Shown here: positions 17,459 through 26,046 of the stretch, piece after piece
Position numbering within the stretch: the first letter of the stretch is position 1
Layout of the letters: every line of letters starts with the position of its first letter
Assembly (NCBI RefSeq): GCF_014189505.1
Contig: NZ_CP050301.1
Coordinates: 1,557,501 to 1,621,500, forward strand
Direction: 5' to 3'
Origin: Phyllobacterium sp. 628
GTDB lineage: Bacteria > Pseudomonadota > Alphaproteobacteria > Rhizobiales > Rhizobiaceae
DNA: 64,000 nucleotides
The notes under the pieces: model-generated
Told to the model about the DNA's origin: nothing
Seen by the model: only the letters and a program-made list of their open reading frames with translations
Database searches by the model: none
Position numbers and translations under genes: made by a program

Positions 17459-18411
17459 GCAGCGCCGCTTCCACCGCAATCAAACCTGCCGGCTCCGCGG
17501 CAGACCGGCACGGCACCCGTAAGGCGCTGCGCAATCACAGGCTCGCCGAAATATTCGTGGCCTGGTCATTGGCCGGACCGGCGCTCGTCCTGCTTGTCGC
17601 TCTGTTCTTCCTGCCGGTCTTTGCCGTCTTTGGCATTGCGCTAACCGACTGGCAGTTCGGCGCCAACTCGCTCTCCTTCGTCGGGCTCGGCAACTTCGAG
17701 GAAGTTTTCGCCGACGAAGGTTTCCGCGCTTCGCTTGTCAACACCATCCTCTATGTCATCATCGTCGTGCCCGGAACGATCATCCTCGGCCTCGTGATCG
17801 CGCTTCTGATCGAAAGCGGCAAGTCTTGCCGAGCCTTCTACCGCGCCATCCACTTCCTGCCCTTCATGGCCACGCTGACAGCCATGGCGATCGCCTGGGA
17901 GGCGTTGCTGCATCCAACCATCGGCCTCGTCAACCAGGCGCTTATGAGCGTCGGCCTGCCGACCGCCAACTGGTTGCGCGACGAACAGACCGTGCTTCCA
18001 ACGCTCGCCATCATCGGCATCTGGCAGAACCTCGGCTATGCCATGGTGCTGTTCCTCGCCGGTTTGAAGTCGATCCCGCAGGACCTTTACGACGCTGCCG
18101 ACATCGACGGCGCTGATCTGTGGCTCGACCGGTTAAGGACGGTGACGCTGCCGATGCTTGGACCCGTCACCATGTTCGTCTTCATCGTCGTGGCGCTACG
18201 TGCCTTCGAGACCTTCGACACAGTGCAGATCCTCACCCAGGGCGGACCGGGCCACTCCTCCGAAATGCTGCTCTTCACCCTCTACCGCGAGAGCTTCCAG
18301 TACCTACGCACCGGCTATGGCGCCTCGGTTGCCGTCGTTTTCCTCTTCATCGTCGTGGCGCTCACCCTCATCCAGGTGCGCGTCATGGACAAAAGGGTTC
18401 ACTATCAATGA
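17455..18411 (+). CDS. ABC importer permease, MalF/UgpA-like
   Basis: 318 residues. About six hydrophobic segments, the first at residues 40-65 (LAGPALVLLVALFFLPVFAV). The EAA-type cytoplasmic loop that docks with the ATPase is near residue 215 (YDAADIDGADLWLDRLRTV, then TLPMLGP). The protein is a carbohydrate-type (CUT1) inner-membrane permease and forms a heterodimer with the next gene product. Both its ends overlap the neighbouring genes by four bases (ATGA), a tightly coupled operon. Confidence 0.93.
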   Translation: MSSAASTAIKPAGSAADRHGTRKALRNHRLAEIFVAWSLAGPALVLLVALFFLPVFAVFGIALTDWQFGANSLSFVGLGNFEEVFADEGFRASLVNTILYVIIVVPGTIILGLVIALLIESGKSCRAFYRAIHFLPFMATLTAMAIAWEALLHPTIGLVNQALMSVGLPTANWLRDEQTVLPTLAIIGIWQNLGYAMVLFLAGLKSIPQDLYDAADIDGADLWLDRLRTVTLPMLGPVTMFVFIVVALRAFETFDTVQILTQGGPGHSSEMLLFTLYRESFQYLRTGYGASVAVVFLFIVVALTLIQVRVMDKRVHYQ

Positions 18412-19253
18412 GCATATCCCAGCTCCGAGGCCTTGCCGTACCGGCTGCCATCACCCGCCATGCAATCCTGCTCGTAACCGGCGCACTGATCCTCATCCCC
18501 TTCGTGTGGATGGTCTCCCTGTCGATCAAGCCGCCGGGAGAGATCTTCCGCGCCTCGTTCTCCTTCTGGCCGCATCAGTTCTACGGCGTCGAGAACTACA
18601 CACGGGCGTTAACTGAGGTACCGCTGCCCCAGTACATGTTTAACGGTGTCATCGTATGCGCCATGATCTTGATCGCCCAGATCGCCGTCTGCGCGCCGGC
18701 CGCCTATGCGCTTGCCAAGCTCGATTTTTCGGGGAAGAACCTGCTGTTCGCCATGGTGCTAATCGCGCTGATCCTGCCGCACGAGGTTCTGTCCCTGCCG
18801 CTGTTCGTCCTCGGCTATCAACTCGGCATTCTCAACACCTATGCGGCGCTGATCTTTCCGTATGTCGTCTCGCCCTTCGGCATCTTCCTGTTCCGGCAGT
18901 TCTTCAAGACCATCCCCGATGACGTCATCCATGCCGCGCGTCTCGACGGTCTCTCCGAACTTGCTATCGTCTGGCGCATCATGGTGCCGATGGCACTGCC
19001 GGCCATCATCGCCTTTGGCATCTTTTCGGTTGTCGGCCACTGGAACAGCCTGTTCTGGCCGCTGATTGCCGTTCGGGACCAGAACCTCATGCCGCCGCCG
19101 CTCGGCATCATGGCTTTCAAGAACGAGGAAGCTGGCAACGACTACGGCCCCCTTATGGCTGCGTCCACCCTCGTCGTCGCTCCCCTCATCATCGCATTCC
19201 TCTCCGCACAACGATGGTTCGTCGAAGGACTGACAGGAGGAGCTGTGAAGTGA
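18408..19253 (+). CDS. ABC importer permease, MalG/UgpE-like
   Basis: 281 residues from the ATG at 18408, which overlaps the previous stop; the longer open frame from 18120 is a shadow of the upstream permease. Six hydrophobic segments are visible, beginning ILLVTGALILIPFVWMVSLS. The EAA loop HAARLDGLSELAIVWRIMV, PMALPA lies near residue 180. It completes the importer with the ATPase and first permease. Its stop overlaps a GTG start of the DUF1045 gene, tying transport to the phosphonate-specific genes downstream. Confidence 0.93.
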   Translation: MSISQLRGLAVPAAITRHAILLVTGALILIPFVWMVSLSIKPPGEIFRASFSFWPHQFYGVENYTRALTEVPLPQYMFNGVIVCAMILIAQIAVCAPAAYALAKLDFSGKNLLFAMVLIALILPHEVLSLPLFVLGYQLGILNTYAALIFPYVVSPFGIFLFRQFFKTIPDDVIHAARLDGLSELAIVWRIMVPMALPAIIAFGIFSVVGHWNSLFWPLIAVRDQNLMPPPLGIMAFKNEEAGNDYGPLMAASTLVVAPLIIAFLSAQRWFVEGLTGGAVK

Positions 19254-20005
19254 GAAGCGTCAAGGGATCCAAGCCGGGGCAGACGGCCGGTTTCCTGCCA
19301 GCCAAGGCACTTGAGCCCCGCTTTGCGATCTACTACACACCAGCACCGGAACATCCGTTGACGGTCGCGGCAAGGGCCTGGCTTGGGCGCGACGCTTTCG
19401 CGCCAGGGACAGGCACCGCCGACACCCGCGAGGCCGCTTTCATTTCCGAGCCCCGGCGATATGGGTTTCACGCGACCATCAAGGCACCCTTTCGGCTCAG
19501 GGAAGGAGCTTCCGGCGAAGCCCTCGAGCTGGCGCTTCGCGGCTTTGCGGCAAAGACGCAAGCCTGCCCAATCGGTCCCCTGCGGATCGACCTCCTGGGC
19601 GGGCTCTTCGCGCTCGTTCCGATCCACCCATTGCCAACGCTTCGGGGTTTCGCGACGCGCGTCGTTGAGGAATTCGATCGGTTCCGGGCGCCGATGGATA
19701 GAGACGACCTCAAGCGACGCATGAGCCATCAGCTCGACGACGTCGAGACGACCCATCTCGTCACCTGGGGCTATCCTTACGTCCGCGACCGCTTCCGCTT
19801 CCACATGACCTTGACGGATCGCGTACCGGAAAAACAGCGCGCTGGAATGCGGGATCGGCTGGATGCGGTCTTCCAACCGTATCTGTCAGAGGACTATCGT
19901 ATCGATGTCCTGTCGCTGTTTGTGCAGCAACGCCGCGATGCCGATTTCGTCGTCCGTTCGCAGTTCGCGCTGAAGACCGGCGCGGCTCTCAAGACGGCGG
20001 TCTGA
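19250..20005 (+). CDS. DUF1045 family 2H phosphoesterase of phosphonate operons
   Basis: 251 residues from a GTG at 19250 that overlaps the permease stop and has aggagg upstream. Two H-x-T motifs, RYGFHATIKAPF near residue 70 and RFHMTLT near 183, are the paired catalytic signatures of 2H phosphoesterases. DUF1045 proteins are found almost only in phosphonate utilisation operons, often beside phnN and in place of phnP. A role in opening a cyclic ribose phosphate of the C-P lyase pathway is plausible but inferred. It is unexpected here because no C-P lyase core genes are in the window. Confidence 0.85.
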   Translation: MRSVKGSKPGQTAGFLPAKALEPRFAIYYTPAPEHPLTVAARAWLGRDAFAPGTGTADTREAAFISEPRRYGFHATIKAPFRLREGASGEALELALRGFAAKTQACPIGPLRIDLLGGLFALVPIHPLPTLRGFATRVVEEFDRFRAPMDRDDLKRRMSHQLDDVETTHLVTWGYPYVRDRFRFHMTLTDRVPEKQRAGMRDRLDAVFQPYLSEDYRIDVLSLFVQQRRDADFVVRSQFALKTGAALKTAV

Positions 20006-20010
20006 AGGCC

Positions 20011-20574
20011 ATGGCGTCGCATGGCCGTGTTGTCCTTAATGTCGGTCCCAGCGGTGCCGGAAAGGACAGGCTGATCGACTATGCGCGCGACCGCCTTCGG
20101 GCCGATCCGCGCTTTCATTTCGTGCGCCGGATCATCAGCCGGCCGGCAGGGGCCGGCGAGGACCACCAGCCCGTGGACCGGGACGAGTTCGACCGTCGTG
20201 TTCTCGAAGGTCGTTTCGCCCTTCACTGGCAGGCGCATGGCCTCTCCTATGGCATTACGTCCGAGATCGACGGCTGGCTGGAACGCAGCGATGTCGTGGT
20301 GGCCAATGGCTCGCGCGCCGTTCTATCGGAAGCGCGGCGGCGTTACCCGCAACTGCTCGTGGTCCATGTCACCGCGCCAATGGATGTATTGGCGAAGCGC
20401 CTGGTCGAACGGGGAAGCGAAAACCTGGAAAGTGTGAGGCAGCGTTTGATCCGAGGCGACCAGCATCCGGTCGAAGGTGCTGATGTTGTCCAGATCGACA
20501 ATTCCGGCCCGCCGGAGATTGCCGAAGAATTCTTTCTTGCCGTGCTCACGGTGCAAATTGGCAAGAAATTATGA
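20011..20574 (+). CDS. phnN: Ribose 1,5-bisphosphate phosphokinase PhnN
   Basis: 187 residues, a P-loop kinase of the guanylate-kinase-like PhnN family. Walker A is NVGPSGAGKDRL near residue 11. The substrate-binding part FVRRIISRPAG, HQPVDRDEFDRRV and GRFALHWQAHGLSYGI follows the order seen in PhnN. The enzyme phosphorylates ribose 1,5-bisphosphate to PRPP, the last salvage step after C-P lyase. It starts six bases after the DUF1045 stop and closes the cargo operon. Either the host's own C-P lyase supplies its substrate or it recycles something else. Confidence 0.88.
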   Translation: MASHGRVVLNVGPSGAGKDRLIDYARDRLRADPRFHFVRRIISRPAGAGEDHQPVDRDEFDRRVLEGRFALHWQAHGLSYGITSEIDGWLERSDVVVANGSRAVLSEARRRYPQLLVVHVTAPMDVLAKRLVERGSENLESVRQRLIRGDQHPVEGADVVQIDNSGPPEIAEEFFLAVLTVQIGKKL

Positions 20575-20583
20575 GGTGCGTCG

Positions 20584-21591
20584 GTGGCAAAGGAGCATCC
20601 TTCTATCGAGTTTCGTCATCTGCGCTATTTCCTAGCCGCGGCGGAGCAGCGAAGCTTTCGGCGGGCTGCTCGCAGCCTTTCCGTCGAGCCATCGACGATC
20701 AGTCGCCGCATCCGCGATCTGGAAGACGACATTGGCGTTGCCCTGTTCATTCGCGCTCATGGTGGCGTCAGTCTCACTGTTGCAGGTGAGCGCTTCATCC
20801 GAAGGGCACGCAGAGCGCTGAACCAACTCACCCATGCTACCCTTGATGCCAACGCTATAGGGCGAGGCCAAGCGGGCATCATCAGGATCGGCCTGATGTC
20901 CTCGATTGCTTCCGGTTTCATCGCCACGCTTCTAGGTGCCTATGGTGTCACTCATGCCGAGGTGCGGATCGAATATGTCGAAGGTGAAGCTTCTCAACAT
21001 GTTCCGGCGATCCAGCAGCACCGGCTGGATGTCGCCTTCCTGACTGGCACGCCTGCGGCCGAAGACTGCGACGTTTTGCATCTGTGGAACGAGCGGGTTT
21101 TCGTAGCGATGTCGGGCAGACATGAACTGGCCGGAAAAGAGGGTATCGCGTGGAGCGATCTTCGAGACCGGGAGTTCATCGTCAGCGAAGCGCAGTCGGG
21201 GCAGGAGATTCACGACTACTTGGTGAAGCATCTTGCCGAACTCGGCCATAGTCCAAGTGTGCAACAGCATGCGGTCTATCGAGACACACTGATGCAGATC
21301 GTCGCCGGCGGAAGCAGTCTGACGCTCACCAGCGAAGCGACGATCGCTGCGCAGTTTCCCGGTGTCGTCTATCGCCCTCTTACCGGAGAAGTGCTGCCTT
21401 TCTGCGCGGTATGGTCGCCCCGCAATGACAATCCGGCCTTCCGGCGGCTTCTCAGCTTGGCCAAAGTCATTTCGAAACGCGGTGAGGCCAGCGTTGTCAT
21501 GACGGGCGTGACTGGTCCTTCGGAAAGCGGGATGAATGGTTCTGATCCAGCGCTCGCCGCACCTTTGCAAAGCCCCGATCCGTCGCAATAA
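20584..21591 (+). CDS. LysR-family transcriptional regulator
   Basis: 335 residues from a GTG at 20584. The N-terminal winged helix (FRHLRYFLAAAEQRSFRRAA, SLSVEPSTISRRIRDLE) covers residues 9-68 and a periplasmic-binding-like effector domain follows. A LysR-type gene beside trbI is common in Tn4371-like elements, so it may regulate transfer rather than the phosphonate genes, although it lies 9 bases after phnN. Its last 95 bases overlap the convergent DUF2274 gene; the final 25 residues have no clear domain and may be an extension. Confidence 0.85.
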   Translation: MAKEHPSIEFRHLRYFLAAAEQRSFRRAARSLSVEPSTISRRIRDLEDDIGVALFIRAHGGVSLTVAGERFIRRARRALNQLTHATLDANAIGRGQAGIIRIGLMSSIASGFIATLLGAYGVTHAEVRIEYVEGEASQHVPAIQQHRLDVAFLTGTPAAEDCDVLHLWNERVFVAMSGRHELAGKEGIAWSDLRDREFIVSEAQSGQEIHDYLVKHLAELGHSPSVQQHAVYRDTLMQIVAGGSSLTLTSEATIAAQFPGVVYRPLTGEVLPFCAVWSPRNDNPAFRRLLSLAKVISKRGEASVVMTGVTGPSESGMNGSDPALAAPLQSPDPSQ

Positions 21592-21763
21592 ACCGTTCCA
21601 GCATCGGCACGATCAGCCGCTTTGGATCGGCAGCGGGCTGACCGCTCTCCCTGGCCAGGGCCTCGGCATAGGCGGCGAGATCACGATGCAGGCTACCAGG
21701 CAAGTCTATTGTGATCTTGACTGGCTTGTCTTCGGTAATCGGGCCGAGTTTCAGCTTGGTCAT
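21497..21763 (-). CDS. DUF2274 protein of the trb operon
   Basis: 88 residues, MTKLKLGPITEDKPVKITID followed by LPGSLHRDLAAYAEAL, a short helical protein with a ribbon-helix-helix-like start. DUF2274 genes occur next to trbI at the end of trb operons of integrative conjugative elements. Function unknown. It begins one base after the trbI stop, so it is the last gene of the transfer operon, and it runs 95 bases into the convergent lysR gene. Confidence 0.82.
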   Translation of the reverse strand: MTKLKLGPITEDKPVKITIDLPGSLHRDLAAYAEALARESGQPAADPKRLIVPMLERFIATDRGFAKVRRALDQNHSSRFPKDQSRPS

Positions 21764-21764
21764 T

Positions 21765-23003
21765 TCAGCCCCTGTATGGTTCGAGGACGAGATCGCGGAT
21801 GACGATCACGCGGACTGGGAATCCAGGTCGAATGGTAAGCGTCGGCGCAATGTTGAGCTGTCGGCTAACGATCTGCTGACCGGTCTGATTGACGCTGTCC
21901 GATGCCCCTTGGCGCAACGCGCGCACGATGTCGCTGTCCTGGCCTGAAGATCCTGCCTCTGCACCGACGCTAAGGATGGTGGAGAGCGCGGCGGCCTTGA
22001 ACAGTTCGCCCCAGTGATAGTCGACGCCATCCTCCAGACCGGCATATCCCTCGGAGTCGGTGCCTGGTTGGCGTTCGAGCACGATCGAGCGTCCGTTCGG
22101 CATGATGAGCCGGTTCCAGACCAGCAGCACGCGGCGCTGGCCGAAGCCGACGCCGTTATCGTATTGGCCGATCAATCTGGTGCCTTGGGGCACAAGCAGG
22201 ATGCGGCCGGTCGGGCTGTCATAGATGTTCTCAGTGACCTGAGCAGTGATCTGGCCGGGCAGATCGGAGCGGATGCCGGTGATCAGCGCCGCCGAGATCA
22301 CCGCTCCGGCCTGCAGGATGTTCGGCGACGCCGGCGCAGCGACCCGATCCGGGGAGACGGTCCGTCGATCGGCGGCAGCGTTGAGGAAGGCGAGCTGGCG
22401 ATCCTGTGCGGTCGGTGTGGCCGGCTGTGGTGCAAGGCCGAGGCTGGTCAGGTCGGGCAGAGGCAGTTGGGGATTGCCGGCCGGTGTCGCCCCAGGTGAT
22501 GCCGCCGCGGGCGTGCTTGTCCTGGTTTCTGTCGAGGCGAACAGGCGCGCCGTGCGCGCGGCCTCCAATTCCTGCAGCCGGCGCTGTTCCTCGGCGCTGA
22601 GGCCGGGGTTGGGTGTCGCCATGCCAGGAACGGGGACCTGCTGCCCCCGGTTCTGAGCGTCGAGGATGGGACGGCCAAGGTCGCCGGGCAGCGGAGGGCC
22701 CAGCACCGGCCCCGTATAGTCCCGCGGCAGGCCGGCAAGGCCGTCGGCGGTGGCGCGATTGTCAGTCGAATACAGCTCCTCATTCGGCCGACCGCCGTCG
22801 CGGGTCTGGAGGGCGTAGATCAGCGCGCCGCCGATCCCGACGCTGGCGACGAAACCGAGACCGGTCAACACCTTCCTCGACAAGCGCGTGACACGCGGCG
22901 CCTCAGCGCGCAGCCGCATTGGCGGCACCGGTTCGCCGGTCAGGGGCTGCTCGACGTTTTCCGGCTCGGGCCCTTCCTCTTGTCTGGTTCCGATGTCGCT
23001 CAC
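21765..23003 (-). CDS. trbI: TrbI, conjugation channel outer-membrane spanning protein (VirB10-like)
   Basis: 412 residues. One transmembrane segment near residues 46-64 (VLTGLGFVASVGIGGALIYA), a long proline-rich periplasmic linker, and the C-terminal TrbI/VirB10 domain with QVTENIYDSPTGRILLVPQG, TRLIGQYDNGVGFGQRR and RLIMPNGRSIVL. It bridges inner and outer membrane in the type IV secretion core complex. Its start overlaps the trbG stop by four bases. Confidence 0.95.
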   Translation of the reverse strand: MSDIGTRQEEGPEPENVEQPLTGEPVPPMRLRAEAPRVTRLSRKVLTGLGFVASVGIGGALIYALQTRDGGRPNEELYSTDNRATADGLAGLPRDYTGPVLGPPLPGDLGRPILDAQNRGQQVPVPGMATPNPGLSAEEQRRLQELEAARTARLFASTETRTSTPAAASPGATPAGNPQLPLPDLTSLGLAPQPATPTAQDRQLAFLNAAADRRTVSPDRVAAPASPNILQAGAVISAALITGIRSDLPGQITAQVTENIYDSPTGRILLVPQGTRLIGQYDNGVGFGQRRVLLVWNRLIMPNGRSIVLERQPGTDSEGYAGLEDGVDYHWGELFKAAALSTILSVGAEAGSSGQDSDIVRALRQGASDSVNQTGQQIVSRQLNIAPTLTIRPGFPVRVIVIRDLVLEPYRG

Positions 23004-24049
23004 GATGCCGGCCTCCCGTCGGTACGGGTGATGCGCACGCGCTTCTGGTTTTTGGCGGCGCCGAAGCGCAGCTCGGCGGCGGCGAACAGGCGGTCGACGA
23101 TCATGTGGTTGCCGCGAACCCGGTAGTTCACCAACTCGGAGGTGTTGCCTTCAGGGCCGATGACGAAGAGTGGCGGCATCTCACCCTGACCAATGCCGCG
23201 CGGAAATTCGATGAACACCTGACGGCCGTCGTCGAAGGCGCGAAGCGGCCGCCACGGCGCGCGGTCGCCGTCGATCTCGTAGCGGAAATTGACGCGGGAA
23301 ATGTCGATGCCAGTGGCGACTGGCTGGACTGCCTGGGCCTCGGTATTTTGACGGCGCAGCGCGATGAGCTGATCCTGCGGATACTGCCAGGAAACGGACG
23401 CCATATATGTCCGCTCGGTCGAGCGCAGCTCCATGTAGTAGGTGCGCAGGTTGGTGTTGATGACCAGGTTGGTCATCAGCTCGACGCGGGTCGGTTTCAC
23501 CAAAATATGGATCTGTCGCGTCGCACCCGTTCCGCTTTCGGTGTCGCCGATGATCCAGCGCACGGTGTCGCCCGCGGCGACGGGACCGGAGCCGACGAGC
23601 TGCTCGCCGGGCTGGAGCGCGATGTCGGTGATCTGCCCGACGGCGGTGTAGACCTGATACAGCGCGCCTTGTGTGAACGGATAGATCTGCATCGAGTTGA
23701 TGAAGCCGTTGCGTACCGGCTGAATGCGAGCAGCGGCGTTGGCCTGGTTGACCCGCGCTGTCGGATCGGACGCCTCAGGCGCTCTCCGCTTCGTCTCGAC
23801 CGGCTTCATCTGGCCAGGTAGCGGCAGTGGCCGGGGAAGTTCGACCACGGTGACCGGCGCCGGCGGATCGACCGTCTGCACGGCCGGCGCGGCGTCGTCA
23901 TAGCTGATCTCGGGCGGCTTATGCGTCGTGGCGCAGCCGGCGAGTGCGGTCGTCGCCAGGAGGATGAGCGGCAACCCGGCTTTGCGCAAAACCGACGATG
24001 CGGATGTATGTGAAGCCGGGTTTCCGGCTTTACGGAAAGACGACTTCAT
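23000..24049 (-). CDS. trbG: TrbG, VirB9-like outer-membrane core protein
   Basis: 349 residues from the ATG at 24049, which overlaps the trbF stop (ATGA) and has gggag upstream; an in-frame TTG at 24070 is less likely. The lipoprotein signal LPLILLATTALAGCATT places the mature N-terminal cysteine at the outer membrane. The CagX/VirB9 part includes FTQGALYQVYTAVGQITDIA, LQPGEQL and the C-terminal FEFPRGI-type segment (VFIEFPRGIGQG). It forms the outer core ring with TrbI. Confidence 0.95.
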   Translation of the reverse strand: MKSSFRKAGNPASHTSASSVLRKAGLPLILLATTALAGCATTHKPPEISYDDAAPAVQTVDPPAPVTVVELPRPLPLPGQMKPVETKRRAPEASDPTARVNQANAAARIQPVRNGFINSMQIYPFTQGALYQVYTAVGQITDIALQPGEQLVGSGPVAAGDTVRWIIGDTESGTGATRQIHILVKPTRVELMTNLVINTNLRTYYMELRSTERTYMASVSWQYPQDQLIALRRQNTEAQAVQPVATGIDISRVNFRYEIDGDRAPWRPLRAFDDGRQVFIEFPRGIGQGEMPPLFVIGPEGNTSELVNYRVRGNHMIVDRLFAAAELRFGAAKNQKRVRITRTDGRPAS

Positions 24050-24735
24050 TGTCCCAGCTCCCGTGACCAATTGATGGCGTTGACGTAGATTCCGAGCGGA
24101 TTGGCCCGGAGTTTTTCGGCGTCGCGCGGCGGCTGCACGACGATGGTGAGGATGGCGGTCCAGCGTGATGTCTCGGCAAGCGCGCCGTCCTGATAGCGGC
24201 GCTCGACCCAGGCGACGCGGAAACTCGTGGGCGACGCACGGATGACCGACGAGACATCGACCGAGATCTGCTGCTTGCCGACCTTGGTGAAGGGGTCGTT
24301 GGCGCGGGCATAGTCGTTGAGCGCCATGGCGCCGGCCGAGGTCGTGAACTCATAGGCGCGCAGCCAGTTCTGCCGCACAATGATGGCGTCGGCCGGGATC
24401 GAGCGAACCTGCTCGATGAAGCGAGCGAGATGCCAAGCAACTTGAGGATCGGTCGGCTGATAGTCGGCAGTGGCGGGCGCGACAGCCTGCGACTGCCCGA
24501 GGCGATCGACCTGCACCACCCAGGGCACGATCGTTCCACGCGCCGACTGCCAGACAAGCGCTGCGGCAAAGCCGGCCGAGAGGATCAGCGAGCCGAACGC
24601 CATCCAACGCCAATTGTTCGCCTGCACACGGGCCGAGCCGATGCGTTCGTCCCAGACCTGGCCGGCGCGCTGGTAGGGCGTTTCGGGCTCAGGTGATGTG
24701 CCATAGTGGGTTGCCGGTCGTTTGAAGAGGCTCAT
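24046..24735 (-). CDS. trbF: TrbF, VirB8-like inner-membrane protein
   Basis: 229 residues. A cytoplasmic N-terminus (FKRPATHYGTSPEPETPYQR), one membrane segment near residues 45-65 and a periplasmic NTF2-like VirB8 domain containing WVVQVDRLGQSQAVAPA and FRVAWVERRYQDGA. It is an assembly factor of the conjugative channel. Its start shares one base with the trbL stop and its end overlaps trbG. Confidence 0.94.
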   Translation of the reverse strand: MSLFKRPATHYGTSPEPETPYQRAGQVWDERIGSARVQANNWRWMAFGSLILSAGFAAALVWQSARGTIVPWVVQVDRLGQSQAVAPATADYQPTDPQVAWHLARFIEQVRSIPADAIIVRQNWLRAYEFTTSAGAMALNDYARANDPFTKVGKQQISVDVSSVIRASPTSFRVAWVERRYQDGALAETSRWTAILTIVVQPPRDAEKLRANPLGIYVNAINWSRELGQ

Positions 24736-26042
24736 CAGCGTTCGCTTTCGGAAAGGTTGATGGAAGAGCCGCCGCCATGGCTGTCGCCGGAGCGGACGGC
24801 ATGCGCGGCGGCCTGGACGCCGTGCGTGATGTTCTGAGAGCGCTTCATGCGCTTGGCCCAGTCGGGCGGCCCCTGACGGGAAGACGCGTTCTGACTAGTA
24901 GAGGAGTCGTTGGCGGCCTCGGTGTCGCCGCCGATCGTGCCTGCGGTCGAAGAGCCGCCGGTTGCCTCGAAGGCGGACTTGGCTCCGGCGGAAAAGCTCG
25001 ACTTCATGCTGTCCGCCGCACGCGACGCGGCGCGTTTCAGCGGAGAGGCTGCAGCGGACGCGCCGGCGCGGGCAACGCCACCGAGGCCGGAAGCGACACC
25101 CGCCGCACCGGACTGGCCAGCCGCGCCGAGGCTGTAGGCGCTGGACGCTCCACCTGCGAGAGCGGCTCCACCGCGCGCGGCGGCGGCGACCATGCCCCCG
25201 GCGGCAACCCCGGTGCCGATCGCCGCGCCCGCGCCGAGCTGCGGTCCGCCGGAGACGAGGCCGTTGGCGATGCCAGGACCGAAGATGCCGAGGCCCAGCA
25301 GCGAGAGCGCTGCGAGCACGATCGCCATGGCCTGGTCGATCGTCGGTGTCGCGCCACCGAAGCCAGCGGTGAATTCCGAGAACAAGGTGGAGCCGATACC
25401 GATGATGACGGCGAGCACGAGCACCTTGATGCCGGACGATATGACGTTGCCGAGGACCCGCTCCGCCATGAAGGCGGATTTGCCGAAGAGGCCAAAGGGA
25501 ATGAGAACAAAGCCGGCGAGCGTCGTCAGCTTGAACTCTATGAGCGTCACGAAGAGCTGGATGGCGAGGATGAAGAAGGCGAGTAGCACCAGTGCCCAAG
25601 CAAAGAACATGCACGCGATCTGGATGAAATTCTCGAAGAAGCTCCAATAGCCCATTAGGCCGGAGATAGAATCGAGGAGCGGCCGGCCGGCATCGAGCCC
25701 GGTTTGCGCCACCTTGCCGGGACGCAGCAGATCCGCTGTGGTAAAGCCGGTGCCGCTCGCCTTCAGGCCGAGCCCGGCGAAACTCTCGAAAACGATGCGG
25801 GCGAGATTGTTCCAGTTGCCGATGATGTAGGCGAACACCCCGACGAACAGGGTCTTCTTCACCAGCCGCGCAATGATGTCGTCGTCGGCACCCCAGCTCC
25901 AGAACAGGGCGGCGAGCGTCACGTCGATGACGATCAGGGTCGTGGCGATGAACGCGACTTCACCGCTCAGCAGGCCGAACCCGCTATCGATGTAGCGGGT
26001 GAAGACCTCCAGGAAGTGGTCGATGACGCCGGAGCCGCCCAT
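24735..26042 (-). CDS. trbL: TrbL, polytopic VirB6-like channel protein
   Basis: 435 residues. At least six hydrophobic segments between residues 25 and 250, followed by a glycine/alanine-rich region (residues 255-360) and a polar C-terminal tail rich in Ser, Gly and Asn. This layout, polytopic membrane domain plus low-complexity tail, is characteristic of TrbL/VirB6, the inner-membrane component through which DNA passes. Confidence 0.93.
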   Translation of the reverse strand: MGGSGVIDHFLEVFTRYIDSGFGLLSGEVAFIATTLIVIDVTLAALFWSWGADDDIIARLVKKTLFVGVFAYIIGNWNNLARIVFESFAGLGLKASGTGFTTADLLRPGKVAQTGLDAGRPLLDSISGLMGYWSFFENFIQIACMFFAWALVLLAFFILAIQLFVTLIEFKLTTLAGFVLIPFGLFGKSAFMAERVLGNVISSGIKVLVLAVIIGIGSTLFSEFTAGFGGATPTIDQAMAIVLAALSLLGLGIFGPGIANGLVSGGPQLGAGAAIGTGVAAGGMVAAAARGGAALAGGASSAYSLGAAGQSGAAGVASGLGGVARAGASAAASPLKRAASRAADSMKSSFSAGAKSAFEATGGSSTAGTIGGDTEAANDSSTSQNASSRQGPPDWAKRMKRSQNITHGVQAAAHAVRSGDSHGGGSSINLSESER

Positions 26043-26046
26043 GGTT

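Noticed and set aside
20584-21591. LysR gene as the phosphonate operon's regulator
   Set aside because: The PhnF-like regulator with adjacent operator repeats is the better candidate, and a LysR gene beside trbI is common in this kind of element; not excluded.
22919-23821. A 300-codon plus-strand frame
   Set aside because: Shadow of trbG and the start of trbI, without motifs of its own.
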